Position numbers and translations under genes: made by a program. The notes beneath the pieces are model-generated. The model was not told the DNA's origin, ran no database searches, and worked only from the letters and a program-made list of their open reading frames with translations. A DNA stretch of 64,000 nt from Botryotinia globosa (taxonomy: Eukaryota; Ascomycota; Leotiomycetes; Helotiales; Sclerotiniaceae). This document shows, piece by piece, positions 13,481 to 24,392 of the stretch (its first letter is position 1; each line of letters opens with the position of its first letter). Where the stretch lies: assembly GCA_014898425.1 (NCBI GenBank), contig RCSZ01000008.1, positions 631,501 through 695,500 on the forward strand. The letters are read 5' to 3'.

Positions 13481-14844
13481 TCCTCCTTTCTATTACCACA
13501 TATCTAGGTCACTTTGATGATGAAATGTCACTTGTCCACTTTGGCCCCCCATCAACAGAATCTGTCACTTCTATAATTATGAGAGTTACCCAGGAGAACC
13601 GAAGTAGGCAGGTAGTAAGGATACCCCCATGGCAATTGACCAGTAACGAGGAAGCACGCGCGAGAGACGTTCCTTTTGTGTACGAGGTAGTATGTAGGTA
13701 CAGGTAGTATCAAATTGAATGATGTCTTCAAGTTTCATTAGCATTGGTCGATATTCAGACGGTTGGTGGGAACGGCATCGATACACAGACCTGACGCTGG
13801 TCAAAACTCAGTCTGGACAATTTTTATATATGCTCTGGACCTCTACCTTTGCTCTGGACCTCGACCTTTTATTACTGTGAACATTCGATCTGAGCTCTGA
13901 TTTTGGTTCGGTCTCTTCTCATCCAAGTATTCCATTCCCTCCATCATAATCATCTTCTCACCCTTTTCAAGCTTCACTTCATAATTGTTATTAGGCTGGT
14001 CCTTCATTGGTTGTCACAAGCCGCCATTCATGTTGGGTCATCGATAGGTAGCCACTCACTCACTCATCACACTCATTCCTCGCTCGCACACACCTCACAA
14101 CTCACACCTCACACCTCACACCTCACACCTCACACCTCACACCTCACACCTCACACCTCACACCTCACACCTCACACCTCACCTCACACCCTCTCGCCAC
14201 CAGTGCATCCATCCAATTCGTTTTACTCGTTGCCAGTCATTTGAAACTTCATGGTTCGGTTTGCATCAACAGCGAAATTCACTCCTTGAATCATCCATCA
14301 CCCATCCCTATCATTCAGTTTATTCGATTCCATTTGTATAATTCCCCCCCAGTCAATCATAACAGTACCTACCATTCAGAGCGCAATCCATTCACAGCAC
14401 AATTATCTTGATTCGCCGTACCCACCTCCTCCTTATTCACACGACTTGTGTATTTACTTGTATAACAAACTGTACACCCTTTCACTTCTTATTACACTTT
14501 CAAGGTTATCAATTAAACTCAACGACAATTAATAGTATCCACCAGCTTTGCACAGCCTTCGGCATCCTGTGACGATCCTTCCAATTATTTACGAGAACAC
14601 GAGATACATATCAAAAAAAAAAAACTTCATGTGGTGTGTGTGTGGAGGACACCTGAAATTCTCCAGCTACAAAAGTCTAGAAGCTTTCATATAGAATAAA
14701 AAGGACTTTACATCTAGATCTATCCATTCCAAGATTTCCCCTCGGGATTGTTTAACAACTTGCGACAAAGATCTTCCGAGAGCACCTTCATACCCCACGG
14801 TCCCTAGCGAAGATCATACAGGACTGGGTACACAAGAATACATC
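13481..14844 (+). promoter_or_regulatory. Probable promoter and long leader of the 653-aa protein gene
   Basis: The stretch between the AT-rich island and the ATG at 14845 has no conserved coding sequence. From about 13880 it turns strongly C/T-rich on the plus strand, as fungal promoters and leaders often are. It contains a 19-20 bp direct repeat around 13831-13869 (GCTCTGGACCTCTACCTTT and a near copy), a 7-bp tandem array at 14101-14180, an A12 run near 14614 and several upstream ATGs. Where transcription begins cannot be told. Confidence 0.35.
14101..14180. repeat. Tandem repeat, unit CTCACAC (about 11 copies)
   Basis: Near-perfect 7-bp units CTCACAC run across about 80 bases and end with one shortened unit. 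The array lies some 670 bp upstream of the next start codon, in C/T-rich DNA that may be transcribed leader. An open frame through it gives only a TPHTSHL repeat and is not taken as a gene. Confidence 0.9.
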
Positions 14845-17126
14845 ATGTGGAAACGTCTCAATGCCCCGAGGAGTAGTGGGACGACAGCTCGTCAATCGTC
14901 CATCAGTGAACCCGTACTTGTCGAGACAACTATTTTCGAGAAATCTTACGGAGCGGCTGGTGGAATCAATGTTGATATAAACATGCCATCTTCGGATAGA
15001 AATGCTCCTCATCCGTCAAGACCGACGAGAGAAAACACTACAAAAGGATTACCACTTCTACCATTGTAGGTCACAAGGTTTATCTATTACTCTGAGAGTG
15101 GGGGCGTTGAAGTTCGAGGGGAATTATTAAGAGGGATAATGGATGTTGGGCTTATGTTTCAGCTTAATGATATCGCTGTCAAATCTACATTCTCACGCAA
15201 TCACCAAACATTTGCTAATGTTTACATCAGTGAAGCAGTTCCCTCCATGCATTCTCGCCAAAATTCCGATAATTTCAGACCGGTCTCTTCTGTCTACTCG
15301 CAGCCTTCTCCAGGCCCTATGCATGATCAATTTCCATATAATACATATGCGAAACCCATGACTCCAAATTCAGCAGAGGTATCACCTCCAAGCTCGCCGG
15401 AGTTTGATGGAATGCGACGGTAGGTCAAGTCTTCTATTGGTTTTGAAATAGTTCAATTGGGGTTGGTTCGGTTCGAAAAGCTGGACAACGATCTGTGAAT
15501 GTTTTGGGAATGCTTCATGCTTCATAATTTATTGGCGCAATTATATGGATAGAAACTAATGAAAGTCCAAATAGAAACCCAAATCGATATCAAGATCATG
15601 AGGTCTCTCCGATCGATGAAGTACCTGATATTTCGCAACTTGGATTTGGGAAGTCGAAAGAAAGGACGGATTCCAGGTTGAAGCCACCATCGAGCAATAT
15701 TCCTGTCATGCGAAGGGAAAAAAGGCGAAACCAAGTCGCAGCAGTAGCAGCCAACTTATTAAACCGCAAAGATGTCGATGGGCCAAAGGGTAGAAGAACG
15801 GCGGATGGAAAATGGGATCCATATTCTGGTGAAACTACAAGCGAAAAGGGAAAATCGCAATTCGTCAAGCCAGGAGAATATTCACCACCTCACTTGGGAT
15901 ATGGTAGACAAATGGGGAATACATCAATCATTAGCGCCGGTCCGCAGAAACCTCAAAATCAGCCATCTTTTGGAGAGCGTGTTCGCAAATTGAAGAATAA
16001 TGCGCCGGTAGCGAAACCAGAATGGAAGGGGGCAACAGGACGTTCAAAAATCGTGCCCACACCGTCAGATGATTATACCATTTCTCCACTTAATATTCCA
16101 ATTCCAATTCTAGCAAGGAGCGAAAGACGCATTACATCAGGCACAAGTACCCCTGTATCTTCCATCCGAAGTGCAAATAGTGAAACGGCGGCGGCACCAA
16201 GCTTCATGGATCTACCCGACCCAGTATCTATCAATGCAGGACCATTGTTCAGCGGTCAAAACAATCCACAAATCTATAATGAACCCTTAATTCAAACCCT
16301 CGAACCCATTCATGCGACTCACCTTGCAAATTTCACCAACGATATTGCTACAGAATCCCCTACTGCATATTATTCTTCTCACTCGAAGACAGATTCCACA
16401 GGAACCATTGAACGAAATTTTCGAGAAGCTCTCAAGAATTCTTTTCCTTCCATCGATCCAAACGAACCATACGTCCAACCACCTTCGCGCTTTAGTGTCA
16501 GTACAAAGGCCACTTCCGAAGCTACTCAATCTACCAGAGCACCCTCACTTGACATGCAAAACGAGATGCATCCTCCACTCCCAATCCAGTCCTATACCAT
16601 GACAACTCAAGGACCTACCTCAATACTATCTCGAAAGCGTCCTAAGGTCGTCACTGATGATAGCGCATCTGTTTATTCTACGAAGAGTATTACTCGCAAA
16701 GCTATTAACTCAAATAGTCCAATAACAATATCTATGACTTCCTCTCTTCCCCGCGAACACCCACCACGCTCTTCATCCACTGTCACAAAATCTCTCCCCA
16801 GCACTCCTGCCGAAAGCGCATCCTCTGATCCTATATCTACTCTGGAAGCGCGTCTCGAAGCTCTTAAACATCGCCGACAGAATATTGAAAAATCAATTAA
16901 ACAGATGACGGAACTTATGCCAGCGGATCGAATGATTATCACGGAAGAAGTGAGGAGGAAGAGGGAGACGGAGAAGAAGCGAATTGAGACATTGAGAGAG
17001 GAGGAAGCGGAGATTAGGAAGGAGGAACATGAGTGTGGATTGAAACTACATAGGGCGTGGAAGAGGAAAGACAAGCAAGCCGGGTATGAGGAAACGGGGT
17101 TATGGGTTAGGAGAGTTACTGGTTAG
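14845..17126 (+). CDS. Conserved-type fungal protein of unknown function, disordered with C-terminal coiled coil
   Basis: Three exons (14845-15065, 15231-15419, 15575-17126) join in frame to 653 aa. Both introns have GTAGGT donors and AG acceptors after CTAAT-like branch sites. The start MWKRLNAPRSSGTTARQSS follows an in-frame stop-bearing leader. Most of the protein is low-complexity, rich in Ser, Pro, Asn and Thr. It has a basic patch near residue 170-200 (RREKRRNQVAAVAANLLNRK) and a conserved-looking RRTADGKWDPYSGETTSEKG. The last 110 residues are heptad-rich and strongly charged (ISTLEARLEALKHRRQNIEK, then RRKRETEKKRIETLREEEAE), predicting a coiled coil, and end LWVRRVTG. No enzyme motif or membrane segment is visible. 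A scaffold, polarity or cytoskeletal role would suit the architecture but is a guess. Confidence 0.8.
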
Positions 17127-18019
17127 GCTGTGAAGTTTGACCTAGCTGAGATGGAAAAGGGAGCAATTGGTTTTATGGTGCAGAAAATAGCAAATGGTAA
17201 AGCAAGGCAATTAGGAGTTCGGTAGGCGCACATGTAGGGAATTGTTCGAGGGAATGGACGGTTTGGAGTTAAGGAAAATTCCGCCTATTACGTGGACTTT
17301 TCTTTCGTGGCGCATCACATCATGTTTCATTTTATTTCATAAATCGGATTTGGAGATGTAGATCCATTCAGCTTCTCGTTGATCTCGAAATCTTGCTGTT
17401 GAGGAGAATTTATCTCGGAATCTCACATTTGTATCATAGAACACCAAGTAATTTGGGTTATCAAACTATCAATGAATTTTAATCTTTATGAAATCGAATC
17501 GCATATACATTAATTTCCTATATATTTGCAATTGAAGAGGCTGTGTATTCTCGCTATACATGGATTTGTATCAAGAATATATCATTGCGTTCTTGGCACA
17601 GATCACTTAACGCAGTTACAGCTGGAGAGTTGTGATTGTCGTCATTCAGACTACCGGTCCGGTGAGCTTCCGCGTTCCGGAGATTTGCACGTGATACACG
17701 GACAACCACCTATCGCATTCCCCGCGACTTCCGAGCTGATGTGAGCTCGAAGCTTCGACTTTCCAATTCCTAATTGGAAATTGGAAATCATTATTTGCAT
17801 TATCAACGTCAATGAATATTGTGTTTTGTTGGTCTCAATCTTGACTTTGAAATTTTGTTTGAGATTTTGATGAAGGTTTTATTCAGTGTGGAACTTACGC
17901 TTTGCTCTTACGGTTATTGATTGTATTGCGGTGAACGGCTTGAGATATATAGCAAGCACGAGAGAATATTACGATTACTGGTTCTTGAAGAGAGAAGTAT
18001 AAGTTCAGAAGGGCAATTA
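17127..18019. other. Intergenic region upstream of the Dap1-type gene
   Basis: Terminator side of the coiled-coil protein gene and promoter side of the next gene, both plus strand. No coding sequence is supported. A short palindromic TTCCAATTCCTAATTGGAAATTGG-like element (two overlapping arms, 17760-17786) is the only notable structure. Confidence 0.45.
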
Positions 18020-18804
18020 TGGATTACGTTGAGAAGAGAATGGCTGCTGGTATGTTCTTGATTGATTTTATTTTGTGTCCTGTGGTGTTGGAGAGGGGAA
18101 GGCTGGGTCTCTGGATTATTTAAGATTTGGTTGGATTGATGAAAGCGTATCATTCATGTCAGGAAATATGAGTATGGAATCAACGCTAATCACCAAACCA
18201 ATACAGAAGCCCAAAGACCTGCCGGTGCAGAAGTGTATGTTCCTCCCCCTTCTCAAAATACCACCCCATCAAATCAGCACACCAAACAAATCCCAAACTC
18301 TCACTAACTCCCCCCAGCGCCAGCCTAGCCACCCCAATCAACCTCCTCCTCCTCAGTCTCCTCGCCCTCCTCGCCTACACAACCTTCCGCCCCAAAAAGG
18401 CCGCCCCCATCCCCAGCGCTCCCTCCCCCATCGTCTTCCGTACCTTTACACCCCCAGAGCTCGTCCCCTTCTCCGGCCTCAACAACACACCCGTGTATCT
18501 CTCGGTACGCGGTCGCGTCTTCGATGTTAGCAATGGAAGGAATTTTTACGGACCCGGTGGACCGTATGAGAATTTTGCCGGCAGAGATGCGAGTCGCGGG
18601 TTGGCAAAGGGCAGTTTTGATGCGGAGATGTTGACGGAGGATTTGCAGGGGGAGTTGGATACCCTGGAGAATTTGGATGCGGATGAGTTGGAGGCGTTGA
18701 GGGGGTGGGAGGAGAGATTTGAGGAGAAGTATTTGGTGGTTGGTCGATTGATCAGTTGTAAGGAGAAGGAGAGGGAGGACAGGGAGAAGGCGGAGAAGGC
18801 TTAG
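18020..18804 (+). CDS. DAP1: Dap1/PGRMC-type cytochrome b5-like haem-binding membrane protein
   Basis: Fungal Dap1 binds haem, sits in ER/endosomal membranes and supports the sterol demethylase P450 and azole or DNA-damage tolerance. Three exons (18020-18050, 18207-18234, 18318-18804) give 181 aa. The first two coding exons are only 31 and 28 bp and were found by frame and splice signals. Residues about 25-42 are a membrane helix (TPINLLLLSLLALLAYTTF) after a short N-terminus. The cytochrome b5-like domain follows: FRTFTPPELVPFSG, then VYLSVRGRVFDVSNG and the haem-pocket loop NFYGPGGPYENFAGRDASRG. The two Tyr residues of that loop, ligands in PGRMC1, are present. The C-terminus is a charged KEKEREDREKAEKA tail. 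The symbol rests on family resemblance, which is strong. Confidence 0.9.
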
Positions 18805-20345
18805 GGGGGTTTGGGGCTGTGGGTATGGGGTGAGGGGTGAGCGATGAATATATGGGTTCGAAGTTCGCGGTGGAAATACGAAATGTGGATGTTTCTGCAG
18901 AATGGGATCTTGAAGAAAAACATCACACGTCAACTGGTAAAGTTTGATCGGATGGTGGTTATGAGTATCATTCATTCACACATACATGGGGGTGGTATAT
19001 CTACACATCGAAGCGAGAATAACACAAATTTCTATATTATGATTGCTGCATCCATTCATTTATCTATTCATTCATTCATTGATGATAATGTAGTATCCCC
19101 ACCTAGAGTATTTCCAACTCGATCATTCAAACCTTGATCACTCCATCCTTTTCTTCATCTATTCATTCATCCCCCCTCCCCCTCTCCCCAAAAAGATAAT
19201 CCAAGTCCACTACCTAAGCATATTAATTCTTTCTCCCCATCAAACAATACACTATTAGTAACACAATATTACAGCTATACAACTAGGCATATTATATTAA
19301 GCATCAACTCTTAATCTACTAGCTAGCTATCTGTTCATGTGTTTAAGTGTTTGAGTATTACTAGGTGTATAGTATCTTGTAGTTTGTGGAATTCTCTTTT
19401 TGGAAGGAGGGGAAGGTGGGGGGGCTTGTTGTTTCTTTGTTTTTGAGGGGGTTGTGAGGGGGTTGTAGGGGGGTTGTGAGTAGATTTGGAATTTTGAGAG
19501 GTGGATTTGGAATTTGTGTTGTGGAATTTTGAGAGGGGAGGGGAGGGGAGGAGATGGGAGATGGGAGATGGAGGATGGGATGGGATGGGATGGGATGGGA
19601 TGAAGTTGTAAGATATATAGATTTTCAAATAAGTGATATAGGGATATAGGGATATATGAATTGAAGATATGGAATTTAATAATCAATTATCGATTTAGAG
19701 ATTAGATGATTGAAGATTAGGTGGTTGAAGATTTAATAATTGAAGATTAGATGATTAAAGATTAAGAAGATTATAGGATAGATGAATTTAAAGATTGGGG
19801 TTGGGGAGTAGTAAGATGGAGTTTTGAAAATAGAGATTTAAAGATTAGAGAGGGAAGAAATAGTTTTCTTGGGCTTGGTTTTATTAAAGAGTGTGGAAAG
19901 GTGAGGGGTTTAGAGTAATGGGTAGGTAGGTAGATAGGTAGTTATTTGTAAAATGAGAGTTATGTGATAAGGGGGGTTAGGCGATTATGTGATTGTTATG
20001 AGTGTGAGATGTTAGCTTTTGGAATTGGAATTGGAGGTGTTTTTCATTTTTAACAATCTTAGAGGGTTCTAGATGATATAGGTGTGATTTGGAAATGGTA
20101 TTTGTATTATGTGCAGGTAGGTATGGAGCGTCGATTTTTACTGCATTTTGAGTGTGATGTGATAGATATACTCTGGAACTCTAGATGATATCTTCATTTT
20201 CTAATCTTAGAAAAGGAAAGAGGGGGAATACGAATATGGATGAGAAATAGCTAGCATGTGATATCAGATTATATATTAATGTAATTACTTCCATCTTCCA
20301 GCGAAACCCCTCATTTCATAATCCTCTCCCCCTCGCCTAAAAACC
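18805..20345. other. Convergent intergenic region with low-complexity sequence
   Basis: This is the shared 3' side of two converging genes. It contains a G-rich purine stretch (19390-19600) with GGGAT units, and degenerate GATTGAAGATTA-type words from 19690 to 19790. Minus-strand open frames in the purine stretch only reflect its composition (Pro/Ser/His repeats). No gene is supported. Confidence 0.6.
19545..19605. repeat. Purine-rich tandem repeats GATGGGA / GGGAT
   Basis: Three GATGGGA-type units are followed by five perfect GGGAT (GATGG) pentamers ending near 19601. All purines apart from T lie on the plus strand. The stretch is capable of forming G-rich structures on one strand. It lies between converging genes. 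Confidence 0.8.
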
Positions 20346-21329
20346 TCAATTTCCACTCCCACTTCCCCATCCACATCCACCCCCATTCCAAACCACCACA
20401 CCCTGCACCACCTCCCCCCCTCTAACCATCTCCTCCATCAACGACCGACTCTCCAACATCCACTTGGCCCAGGAACTCTTCGTCCCCTCTCTAAACCCCC
20501 AACACGTCACTTTGGCACTCCTCAACCCATCATGCGCGAGTAATTCCTTCATATACTGCCAATCGCGCAACGTCCATACATCTCTCGATTTCACTGTCGA
20601 AATGCGTGCTTCTCCCACACCATCCCCACCTATCGACATTGCATCTCCGATCTCGATGACTTCAGAACTATCCAGCGCTTCTTCCACCCACGGGTTTCCC
20701 CAAACCGTCAAATCTACATTCTTCAATCCCAACAATTCACACGTGATGAATCCACAAAAATTTCTCCAAACCACATCAAGATGAGCAGCAGCACCCATCA
20801 TCAACTCAGGAACCTCCCTCGCAATCTTTAAATTTCGAGCCCATCCCCGCGCAGCCTGACTTCTGTCCGTCCAAAAGGGTTGTACAGCTTCGATATGCAT
20901 ACCGAAATTCCAGATGGTATTTCCATTTCCATAAAGCACTTCTTCGGCTTCTTCTTTGGTTTGTTTGCATACACTTAGGATACGCGTGTGGATGCTTGGA
21001 TTGGGATGGTCGGTGTGGGAATTAGCCGAGAGGACTTTGTAAGTGGTGAGCTTTTCGGGGGTATCTGGAGAGATGGGATAGAATGATTGGGCTGCGCATG
21101 GAGGTAAGCATTTGAGTGGGAAGTAGTATCCATTATGTGGGATTTGTGTTGTAATCTTATGATGGCGAGGTGGAAGGAGGAGAAGATAGATTGTGAGACG
21201 GATTTCTATGGGTAAAGATAGAAAGGGGAATGATGGATTGGCCATTGAATTAGTATTGTTGATTGGCGAGGAAAAATCATGTGACGAAAACTCAGATAGA
21301 GCTAGGGTATCCACAGGGCTGAACGACAT
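20346..21329 (-). CDS. F-box-like/2EXR-type fungal protein, 327 aa
   Basis: A single exon. I start at Met 21329 (MSFSPVDTLALSEFSSHD) because the open sequence upstream (to 21545) lacks conserved character and is rich in Asn, Ser and Lys. Near residue 35 is the family hallmark FLSLPIEIRLTIYLLLLPPR, the short F-box-like helix found in hundreds of filamentous fungal proteins. It is followed by TRILSVCKQTKEEAEEVLYG, the second conserved helix ('LLxVCRQIxxEA'), and NTIWNFGMHIEAVQPFW. The C-terminal half has no recognised motif and ends in a Gly/Trp-rich tail. Function is unknown; ubiquitin-ligase adaptor roles are assumed by analogy only. A second member of the same class lies 0.9 kb upstream on the same strand. 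Confidence 0.75.
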   Translation of the reverse strand: MSFSPVDTLALSEFSSHDFSSPINNTNSMANPSFPFLSLPIEIRLTIYLLLLPPRHHKITTQIPHNGYYFPLKCLPPCAAQSFYPISPDTPEKLTTYKVLSANSHTDHPNPSIHTRILSVCKQTKEEAEEVLYGNGNTIWNFGMHIEAVQPFWTDRSQAARGWARNLKIAREVPELMMGAAAHLDVVWRNFCGFITCELLGLKNVDLTVWGNPWVEEALDSSEVIEIGDAMSIGGDGVGEARISTVKSRDVWTLRDWQYMKELLAHDGLRSAKVTCWGFREGTKSSWAKWMLESRSLMEEMVRGGEVVQGVVVWNGGGCGWGSGSGN

Positions 21330-22211
21330 GGGTTCTCTCAATTCTGGATCCCTGTTTAATTGTTTCGAAGAATTGCAATTGAAAGGATATGAAGCAGGAT
21401 AAAGAATATCGACATCGATATTTCGACAATTACTTTTACATTCCTTTATATCTTTATTCTTTTGAGTGTAGAAAATATTCATGGATAAGGTGGATAACTC
21501 CGGATACCTTGATGGGTTCTCGAGAAGATAGGACTTGGGTGTCATTTTCGGGCAATGCAGGGGCGGGATACCGGTGAAGTTGACAAGGGGTATGATGTCC
21601 GGACTGTTGGGTTTTGGAATTTTGAGTGTTTTGAGTAGTCGGTGTATCTAAAATGGAATTATGTTGAAGCGATGATTTCGAAGATTTGTGATACGCTCAG
21701 TGTTTGACTAGTCCTGATAACAACCTCGATCGTATGTGGATTTCGTATCTATATGTTAGGAAACTTTAAACTAATATTGCACAATAATATTGATGGACAT
21801 GCGCGTAATTTTTTGGTAAATAGGGGTGCCAGTTTCAGGTCCTAAAATGTTATTTCTTATGTGTGTTGAGATAAAGAATAAAGATGACATGATATATAAA
21901 TGAAGAGAAGTAAAGTATATTAATGAAAATCCAACTGTTTATATAGAGGCATAGCCAAGCCTGGACACCACGTAAAGGAAACACGTTTCTCTGATGCATA
22001 ACACGAAGAGACGAATAAGAAACCAATAATTTGTTTGCACCTCGAGAGACGGAAGTATAACCAGTTCATCCGGAGTGATATCTGACAGCATGCGGCCGAG
22101 GATGACACTGCATGACTGTATCAAAGTGCCCAGATATCAACGTCAAAATCTGAACTCCTTCGTAAATAATGCTTACACTGTAAACTGATGCCAGGGACAT
22201 ACGTGTAGTAA
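21330..22211. other. Spacer between two F-box-like genes
   Basis: No gene is supported. Part of the left end (21330-21545) is open in frame with the downstream protein and could be an N-terminal extension if an upstream ATG at 21545 is used. Overlapping short minus-strand frames at 21920-22124 look random. Confidence 0.45.
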
Positions 22212-23072
22212 TTATGCACCAATGAGTTCTCGTCGCAAGTACTCGGCAAATCCATTCATGATTGAAGCAGAGAATGCGACAAAAAGGGCCATAGATGAAG
22301 AGTGATTCGACGAGGGCATAGATTGCATCTCAGAAGTGATATCCAATTTTTGGATACCTTTGATTTCCAACAATTGGGAAACCCATACAAAGTGTTCGTT
22401 TGAATGAGTTGTGAAAGTCTTAAAGTCCGATGATGTGTACTGTCTCGTTTCCCGTCCGCCTCTTGGTTGTCCTCCCTCGACGATTAATTTCAATCCCTTT
22501 AATTGCATATGATCTCTCAGAAATTTACAAAGATTGTTCCAATCGCATCGATTAGATTCAAGAGAAAAGATGAAACCTTGTTTGAAAAGAGATATCTCTT
22601 GTACTAGAGGTCGTGTACTAGGATTTAGGTCGGAAAAGAAGGGAACAATGGCCTCAATGTCCTTGTGAAAACTGAATGCTCGATTGCAATACAACATCGG
22701 TAAAGTTTCCTCATATATCTTCCGATTCACTCTCATTATAGAGGTGTGTATGTCGACGGCAGTGCATAGTTCATATGTCGTCTGGAGCCGTTGCCGCAAA
22801 GGAGAAAAATCGACACTGTAAGAAGACCGTAGGGAACGGACAGGTCCGTTATGATGTTGGCTATAGGCGTATGGTTTTTGGTTGCGGATTTCGAAAATTT
22901 TGTTGTTGTAATCGTTGAAAAGGTATTCATATATCATAACCCTGATTTCTGATGGCATACTCAGGAGCGCCGAATAAGGGTTGACGTCTGCCATGGCCGA
23001 TTCAATAGTATCCGTGAAGCTAGAGAGAATATCGACTTTTTCTGTTTTGAAATCGAGGAGTGTGGTTTGCAT
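22212..23072 (-). CDS. F-box-like/2EXR-type fungal protein, 286 aa
   Basis: A single exon, with the second possible start at Met27 (MADVNPYSALLSMPSEIR). The hallmark SALLSMPSEIRVMIYEYLF is followed at about residue 110 by HTSIMRVNRKIYEETLPMLY, the conserved 'N+xIYxEAxxxLY' helix, and FHKDIEAIVPFFSDL. This is the same order as in the neighbour at 20346-21329 (EIR...Y, then VCKQTKEEAEEVLYG, then MHIEAVQPFW). The two are therefore old relatives rather than a recent duplicate, since little else aligns. The C-terminal part contains VEGGQPRGGRE and a Ser-rich stretch. Starting at Met27 puts the hallmark close to the N-terminus, as is usual for the family; the first 26 residues may be real or leader. 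Molecular role unknown. Confidence 0.75.
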   Translation of the reverse strand: MQTTLLDFKTEKVDILSSFTDTIESAMADVNPYSALLSMPSEIRVMIYEYLFNDYNNKIFEIRNQKPYAYSQHHNGPVRSLRSSYSVDFSPLRQRLQTTYELCTAVDIHTSIMRVNRKIYEETLPMLYCNRAFSFHKDIEAIVPFFSDLNPSTRPLVQEISLFKQGFIFSLESNRCDWNNLCKFLRDHMQLKGLKLIVEGGQPRGGRETRQYTSSDFKTFTTHSNEHFVWVSQLLEIKGIQKLDITSEMQSMPSSNHSSSMALFVAFSASIMNGFAEYLRRELIGA

Positions 23073-24392
23073 ATCCTGATCAAAAAACTATTTTTCCAGT
23101 TAAAGATTAGAGTCGTTGTTGAACAGACTAGGAATATCCATCAAGGTTCTTCTTCTTTTTGTTCAACGTCAGAGTCTGGAAACACTGATTATGTGATCAA
23201 TATGGCTGCGTTAAATGTTAATAAATCTAAAAGAAAATGTGCTTTGAAACGAAACACTGAATCGTGTATGCAGTGGTTCTTTATTAGCATAGCAATTCAT
23301 AGGTAGACCCGAGTGGACGCAAACCATATCGCCGAAAAAGAAGATAAAATTGGGAAGACAAGTCTATCACCTAGGCTCTAGCATGATGCCATGATGCCAT
23401 GATGCCATGATGGCGATTCATGCTGCTAACAACTTGGGCAGTTCTTCGGCGAAATCATCAATGGATTGATGAATCGGTTTGGATCGTTATGACCCTGGTG
23501 CAGTAGATTGTGACTACTAGGTAGTTCTCGAGTCCTCCCTGTAGGGGTAGCAGCTGCGATAACATACCGCTAGCGCTTTGAACAATCCTCTACCAATAAT
23601 CAGTGTGTATGGAAGTCATTGTAAAGAATTTTCGTGCGTTGTAACTTTTGTGCAAGAAGTATCAATTACTATCAAAATGCCGAGAAAATTTTGGGATGAA
23701 AATCGCATGCGTTTATCGGAAAATCATCGGGTCCTTTTTCATGAGTCGGTGTCGGTTACTTGTCATTTCAGGGGATAATTATGTACTCAACAACTCCCCA
23801 CCCAGGTCATGATCGAGATAGGTACAGTATGATCAAATATCTTTCCAACGCTCTTCTGTATTGCATTGGCAATCATTGGATACTACAATACTTTTACCTT
23901 TTCATTGGATTTATTCAAATTTGATACTATTTCGTTTATTGTTTAGATTACCATGTTGTACATAGTCTAACCCTCCATCAATGGAAAACTCCACTTCAAT
24001 TTTTAACATCAACCTCAAAGTCCCATGCCACTGTTCGCAATTGCACAGTACCTATCCATATGTACTAGAATCTCACTCATCTCATCTACCAGACTGTCTC
24101 CAGAATCTTTCCAACGGCTTTTCTATTAAAAGAAAAACATGCTCACATGCTTGCTATTTAGTTTTAGCGATGTTACTTCCCAGCCACTTGAATTATCAAT
24201 TATCACGGGAACACAGCAATAGAGCGTAATTAAAAAAATCCCTTCCCAGCCTCCATAAACAAATTGCATGAGGCAGCAGGTATGGTATGTATAATATGAT
24301 GCATCTCATTATTCCATGTAAGTCCCTCTCATCTCAGATATCAAACAATTGTTCTCGAGTCCATTCCTATATATCTACACATTAATGCAACC
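23073..24392. other. Divergent intergenic region
   Basis: This is the upstream DNA of the F-box-like gene (left) and of the Ser/Thr-rich protein gene (right). It contains a short 8-bp tandem repeat (ATGATGCC, nearly four copies, 23382-23412). No coding sequence is supported; open frames at 23578-23778 and 23981-24229 lack any family or codon signature. A TATATATC element lies at about 24369, 25 bp before the next start. Confidence 0.5.

Noticed and set aside
14041..14244. His/Thr/Pro-repeat open frame through the CTCACAC array
   Set aside because: Pure product of the tandem repeat in non-coding, C/T-rich DNA.
19327..19686. Overlapping minus-strand open frames of about 100 codons
   Set aside because: They mirror the purine-rich GGGAT repeats (Pro/Ser/His text) and have no codon or family support.
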